From positions 1 through 19,177 of the forward strand of contig CAZJVP010000095.1 of NCBI GenBank assembly GCA_964549615.1: a stretch of 19,177 nucleotides of DNA, in the 5' to 3' direction. The notes beneath the pieces were generated by a model. It searched no databases. It saw only the letters and a list, made by a program, of their open reading frames with translations, and was not told where the DNA came from. The number at the start of each line of letters is the position of its first letter. Position 1 is the stretch's first letter. Positions 16,229 to 19,177 of this stretch are shown in pieces. Source of the stretch: CAYVLA01 sp964549615 [NCBI: uncultured Thermococci archaeon] (lineage in GTDB: Archaea; CAYQAE01; CAYVLA01). A program made the position numbers and the translations under genes.

Positions 16229-16241
16229 GGAAATATATTCT
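16229..16241 (-). promoter_or_regulatory. TATA-box candidate for paralogue C
   Basis: Minus-strand GAATATATTT (16240-16231) is centred about 42 bp upstream of ATG 16193. Its position matches the TATA candidate of paralogue A. Confidence 0.5.
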
Positions 16242-16263
16242 GGTGGCTGTATATGTTCGTGAT

Positions 16264-16440
16264 CTACGGCTGCGGAGGGCTTTCGTAGATTGCCTTCGCC
16301 ATGCGTCCAGTTCGCTGTTGCTGAGGAAGGGGGAGCTTTGCCTCCTGCCTTTCCTGCGATTTCCGGGCCTGTTCCAGCAGCAACTTGCCGACGGCTTTAC
16401 GCGAGCGGCACTGTTGGGCTAAGCACCAAAAACTTCGTCT
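16264..16440 (-). other. Possible small helical ORF or gene relic
   Basis: A minus-strand frame reads SRKAVGKLLLEQARKSQERQ, then a Gln-rich basic end, to a TAG at 16267-16265. It looks helical and coding-like but has no ATG. It lies in the gap between the divergent paralogue C and flavoprotein genes. No family is recognised. Confidence 0.25.
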
Positions 16441-16493
16441 GAACGCCTGAGGGCCATGTGGACTAGAAGGAGGCCGGAGGCCAAAAGCCGGAA

Positions 16494-16508
16494 GAAAAGC
16501 TTTTATCG
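16494..16508 (+). promoter_or_regulatory. BRE/TATA promoter of the flavoprotein gene
   Basis: GAAAAG (BRE-like, 16494-16499) precedes CTTTTATC (16500-16507). Placing the transcript start about 26 bp downstream gives about 16530. This is past ATG 16511 and just before GTG 16535, so it argues for the later start. Confidence 0.6.
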
Positions 16509-16534
16509 AAATGGCGGCCAGACAGGGGGCGCGC

Positions 16535-17104
16535 GTGTTGAAGATCGTTGCCGTCCATGGGAGCGCCCGCCGCGGCGGGAATACCGATATCCTGCTTGAG
16601 CGCGCCATTGCCGGCGCAAGAGGCGAGGGGGCAGAGGTACGCCTCGTTAGGGCGGTGGAGCTGAAGATAGCTGGATGCAGAGGCTGTGATGGTTGCAAGC
16701 AGACCGGGCGGTGCGTGCAGAAGGACGACATGCAAGGCATCTATGACGAGTTCCTTGCCGCCGGCGGCTACATCTTCGCTACGCCCATCTATGGCTGGGG
16801 GCCGAGCGGACAGATCAAGCTCTTCCTAGACCGGCTGTACGCCATCGTCGGGCCGCTTCAGCGAAGGGATAGGAAGGACCGAAAGTACGCGGTGCTGATC
16901 ACCGCCTTTGGGTCGACGGATCCCTCCACGGCGGATGAGACCGTCGGCATGTTCAGGAAGATCTGCAGGCACGTGCGGGTCGACTTCCTGGGCGAGCTGC
17001 GCGTCACGGCCCAGGAAAAGGGGGAGGTCCTGAAGAAGCCCCGGGAACTTGAGAGGGCTGAGGATCTGGGCCGGGATCTTGCTCGCAGGATCAAACGCCT
17101 CTGA
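16535..17104 (+). CDS. Iron-sulfur flavoprotein, NADPH-dependent FMN reductase family
   Basis: Members of this flavodoxin-like family bind FMN and pass electrons; the iron-sulfur flavoproteins (Isf) of anaerobic archaea also hold a 4Fe-4S cluster. Here the FMN phosphate loop is HGSARRGGNTDILLERA near the N-terminus. The compact cluster motif CRGCDGCKQTGRC (CxxCxxCx5C) follows about 45 residues later, and the flavin-ring segment is ATPIYGWGPSGQIKLFLDRL. A longer loop (PLQRRDRKDRKY) precedes the VLITAFGSTD strand. The product is about 190 residues, usual for the family, and it is cytoplasmic. GTG 16535 is preferred over ATG 16511 because of the promoter position; the extra residues MAARQGAR are not part of the fold. 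It likely helps in oxidative-stress or electron-transfer chemistry of an anaerobe. The specific partner is unknown. It lies between two GATase-like copies without an operon link. Confidence 0.9.
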   Translation: MLKIVAVHGSARRGGNTDILLERAIAGARGEGAEVRLVRAVELKIAGCRGCDGCKQTGRCVQKDDMQGIYDEFLAAGGYIFATPIYGWGPSGQIKLFLDRLYAIVGPLQRRDRKDRKYAVLITAFGSTDPSTADETVGMFRKICRHVRVDFLGELRVTAQEKGEVLKKPRELERAEDLGRDLARRIKRL

Positions 17105-17144
17105 CCGGGCATTTTGGTAAGGATTGCATCGGAGGTCGACCCGG

Positions 17145-17345
17145 TTCGCCTTGAAATCCCTTCGTTGGAACCAGACTGTAGTCGACGAGTGAGTCCGCAT
17201 CGAACCATAGCGAGATCTGGCAATCCCCTGGGATCACTTGGCCTATTGCGAGCAACCGGATCTGGGCTCCGCCGAAAGCAGCCGGGGAGAGAACAACAAG
17301 ATCAAGAATCGTCCAAGCGAATCGCACACATATCAGACCGCTCTG
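17145..17345 (-). pseudogene. Truncated N-terminal relic of a fifth GATase-like paralogue
   Basis: The minus strand reads a signal-like segment (RFAWTILDLVVLSPAAFGGA), then QIRLLAIGQVIPGDCQISLW and FDADSLVDYSLVPTKGF. This is nearly the same as paralogue B (QIRVLAIGQVMPGDCPISLW, then DADPLVDYVLVPTKG). Matching DNA is obvious at the base level (for example CGCATCGAACCATAGCGAGA in both). Homology ends at about 17150, only some 45 bp after the flavoprotein stop. The frame reads on into unrelated sequence to 17091. The remaining 85% of the gene is gone. Confidence 0.8.
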
Positions 17346-17462
17346 GCATCTCACCTCACTTAGGTGTCGGGCTGGGCTTGAAAAGGAGCTTTCGAGACTC
17401 GCTTCATCCCGCGACTGAACGTCGAAAACCGGGACGGACATCGGAGTAGGCAAGACGGGCTC

Positions 17463-17759
17463 ATGTCCAATCAGGGAAGAAGAAATCGAGAGACGAAGGC
17501 GGAGATCCACCTAGGCATCACGGCCACGCTCGGGAACAGGAGCGTCCGCATCACCGGCACGGTGCACAACCAGTTTGCGGTTCCAGGGGTCTGGTTGCAG
17601 GGCTTCGTGCACTGCCATCTGAACAGACCGGGATGGCTGGCCAGTGCAGTGGAGCACTATCGCAGGCTTGGGGTACGATTTCATCGCGGGCATGGGTCAC
17701 AACAGGATGATATCCGCCTGAACGATGGGCAGGAAGATGTATTAGGTGGATGCGTGTAA
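17463..17759 (+). CDS. Small hypothetical protein, possibly a gene fragment
   Basis: The frame is 98 residues from ATG 17463. It reads as beta-strands (KAEIHLGITATLGNRSVRIT, VHNQFAVPGVWLQGFVHCHL) and then a helix (WLASAVEHYRRLGVRFHRGH). There is no signal peptide, membrane helix or known motif, though four His/Cys residues cluster around FVHCHLN and FHRGHG. The upstream region is the relic of the fifth paralogue on the other strand. No good ribosome binding site or TATA box was found. It may be real, or a remnant of a larger enzyme. Confidence 0.4.
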   Translation: MSNQGRRNRETKAEIHLGITATLGNRSVRITGTVHNQFAVPGVWLQGFVHCHLNRPGWLASAVEHYRRLGVRFHRGHGSQQDDIRLNDGQEDVLGGCV

Positions 17760-17778
17760 CCGTTAGGCGATCGCGGAA

Positions 17779-18159
17779 ATGTCGTGGATGTGGTTTCGGC
17801 GGTTCAGGGTCAGCAATCCATGGAGCTTCTCGTTCTTGATGTTCTTTTGTGGCACGATGCTTGGCGGCGTTCTGTATCTGATCTGGCATCCGCTCCTCCA
17901 GGCATACATGGTCGGCCTGGCCGTGGCCTTTGCGCTACACGAGTTCCGGAAGCGGCTGTTCCGGGATCGGTCCGGCTTGGTTTGGCTGCCCTTCCTAGCG
18001 GGGCTGGCGTTCATCATCCTGTGGCCGGTCCGCGAGGACATACGTGGGCTGGGCTTCATCATCTGGATGTTCGCGGGCGTGTTCATCCTGAAATGGCAGA
18101 GAAGAAGAACTTCAGCAGCCGGCGATGCACAGGTCGCCGTGGCTCAGCAACCTTCCTGA
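17779..18159 (+). CDS. Small integral membrane protein with four predicted helices
   Basis: The 126-residue product has hydrophobic segments at about 17-36 (FSFLMFFCGTMLGGVLYLIW), 39-56 (LLQAYMVGLAVAFALHEF), 69-84 (WLPFLAGLAFIILW) and 90-106 (LGFIIWMFAGVFILKW). A basic loop (RKRLFRDRSG) separates helices 2 and 3, and the tail is a polar KWQRRRTSAAGDAQVAVAQ. This pattern places the loop and tail inside by the positive-inside rule. The stop is 20 bp before paralogue D on the same strand, so the two are probably cotranscribed, and it may help anchor or export D. The family is not recognised. Confidence 0.75.
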   Translation: MSWMWFRRFRVSNPWSFSFLMFFCGTMLGGVLYLIWHPLLQAYMVGLAVAFALHEFRKRLFRDRSGLVWLPFLAGLAFIILWPVREDIRGLGFIIWMFAGVFILKWQRRRTSAAGDAQVAVAQQPS

Positions 18160-18167
18160 GGAAGGGG

Positions 18168-18176
18168 CGGTTGGGT
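18168..18176 (+). promoter_or_regulatory. Ribosome binding site before paralogue D
   Basis: GAGGAAGGGGCGG just upstream of ATG 18180 is purine-rich with Shine-Dalgarno-like GAGG/GGGG. It supports the ATG and translation from a shared transcript with the membrane-protein gene. Confidence 0.4.
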
Positions 18177-18179
18177 TCA

Positions 18180-19177
18180 ATGGGATTGCACTCCGCAAGG
18201 GCACTCGGAGTCTCGATCGTCGCTCTCTTGTGCCTCAGCGGTGCTAGGGGCAAGGCCATAGACCTGCTCTACATATCTAGAGGCCTTGCCCAGGGTTCGA
18301 TCACCGACAAGATGCTCGGTGCCGACCCCGCGATCAACGTCCGCCCAGTGCCGATGCCGGGCCACTACTCGATCGGGTCCCTCGGCATGGATGCCGAGGT
18401 GATAAACCGGGCGATGAGGATCTACATGCCGAGGAACTACCAGCATCTGTTGGACAACTTCGACCTGGCCACCTTGCATGAGGCACCCTGCGGCGCGCCG
18501 GACTACCAGGCCGTCTACTTCGATGCAAAGTGGATGGACTGGTTCATCAAGGCGGTCGAGTCAGAAGGCTTCCACCTCTCCATGTGGGGAGGCGATGCAT
18601 CGTGGGGAGGCGAGAAGGGGGGTTTCTACCTCTCGTGGGGCGACACCATCATGGCAGCCATACTTCCATTCGAGTGCATACCCCGCTTCACCCACGGAAT
18701 CTCAATGCCGCACAGGATCAGGTTCCTGGAGAAGGGGAACCGCTTGGCCAACCTTCCCTGGAGCCAGGCGGGCCCGGTGGAACTCATGAACGAGGTCGTG
18801 CCCAAGGCGGGCTGCGTTGTCGTGGCGGAGGCGTACATTGGCGACTTCACCAATCCATGGATCGGCTACTGGCGGTACGGGAAGGGCAAGGTAACTGGCG
18901 AGACCCAGATATTCGGCAGCAGGGGCACGACCAACAGGATGATGCTGTGGGACTGGTACCAGGACTTCCTCATCTACCTGACCTATTTCGCGGCGGACAA
19001 GGAGATACCGGCCGACCTCTATCGGGCGCACAGGATCAGGGAGGAGATAAACACCCACATCGCAAAGGCCTCGATGCTGATCTCGCTTCTGGAGTTCGTC
19101 GAGCGCTTTGGCGCGAACACCGCAAGGCTCTACCGAGACCTGGACGCGATAGAGAAGGTGGAGAAGCAGGCCGAGCA
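18180..19177 (+). CDS. Exported GATase-like protein, paralogue D (3' truncated by window end)
   Basis: The frame is open from ATG 18180 to the right edge, 332 codons. A signal peptide (ALGVSIVALLCLSGARGKA) is followed by IDLLYISRGLAQGSITDKML, then MRIYMPRNYQHLLDNFDLAT (matching LYIPRRYEDFLSRYDLIILS of paralogue A), FHLSMWGGDASWGGEKGGFY at the glycine turn, and VAEAYIGDFTNPWIGYWRYG near the end of the domain. The region DFLIYLTYFAADKEIPADLY and LISLLEFVERFGANTARLYR aligns with FLNQFYWLVGEEIPQDIF and VAFTETFGASARSIEMDL of A. The membrane anchor should lie just beyond the window. D is the most distant family member and the only one on the plus strand. GVVVVAE-like strands lack a catalytic cysteine, as in the others. 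Confidence 0.82.
   Translation, partial: MGLHSARALGVSIVALLCLSGARGKAIDLLYISRGLAQGSITDKMLGADPAINVRPVPMPGHYSIGSLGMDAEVINRAMRIYMPRNYQHLLDNFDLATLHEAPCGAPDYQAVYFDAKWMDWFIKAVESEGFHLSMWGGDASWGGEKGGFYLSWGDTIMAAILPFECIPRFTHGISMPHRIRFLEKGNRLANLPWSQAGPVELMNEVVPKAGCVVVAEAYIGDFTNPWIGYWRYGKGKVTGETQIFGSRGTTNRMMLWDWYQDFLIYLTYFAADKEIPADLYRAHRIREEINTHIAKASMLISLLEFVERFGANTARLYRDLDAIEKVEKQAE

Noticed and set aside
1-19177. tRNA, rRNA or CRISPR array
   Set aside because: I looked for T-loop GGTTCRA patterns with matching stems and for regularly spaced repeats; the GGTTC occurrences are inside coding sequence and no array of repeats is present.

Overview
The window looks like archaeal chromosomal DNA, GC-rich and rich in accessory and decayed genes. 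Three things point to Archaea. An integrase fragment carries the tyrosine-box end and the C-terminal CxxC...CxxC zinc ribbon seen in archaeal tyrosine recombinases. Several genes have BRE/TATA-like promoters about 25 bp before a plausible transcript start. Shine-Dalgarno signals are weak and irregular. The lineage cannot be fixed from the sequence; a Bathyarchaeia- or Thermoplasmatota-like group is only a guess.

Layout. Positions 1-700 hold relics: a possible 3' gene end and a VapC-like PIN toxin with its N-terminus lost and one frameshift. A minus-strand alpha/alpha-toroid protein follows (700-1941). From 2146 a UvrD/PcrA-type superfamily 1 helicase begins but breaks off at 3440. Its C-terminal half resumes at 8138 with three frameshifts. 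The 4.7 kb between the halves is an insertion flanked by the 5-bp direct repeat CACAA. It carries the C-terminal end of a tyrosine integrase, a frameshifted exported protein, a 789-aa exported FG-GAP/VCBS beta-propeller protein, and a decayed right end.

From 9432 to the right edge the window is dominated by one paralogous family: exported proteins with a class I glutamine-amidotransferase-like (flavodoxin-fold) domain, a helical region and a C-terminal membrane anchor. Three complete copies lie on the minus strand (9432-10679, 12818-14134, 14970-16193). A fourth lies on the plus strand and runs off the window (18180-19177). A fifth is a truncated N-terminal relic (about 17145-17345). Between them are a 479-aa beta-rich protein of unknown function, the C-terminal relic of an M14-type carboxypeptidase, an iron-sulfur flavoprotein of the NADPH-dependent FMN reductase family, and a small four-helix membrane protein.

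A second, very short UvrD C-terminal relic ends at 14864, just before the 3' end of the third paralogue. This repeats the arrangement at 9012/9432 and suggests that a helicase plus GATase-like gene block was duplicated and then eroded.

The strongest candidate for undescribed biology is the multi-copy, membrane-anchored GATase-like family, which lacks an obvious catalytic cysteine, together with its beta-rich and alpha/alpha-toroid neighbours. Its function is unknown. The mobile insertion with exported-protein cargo is the second.
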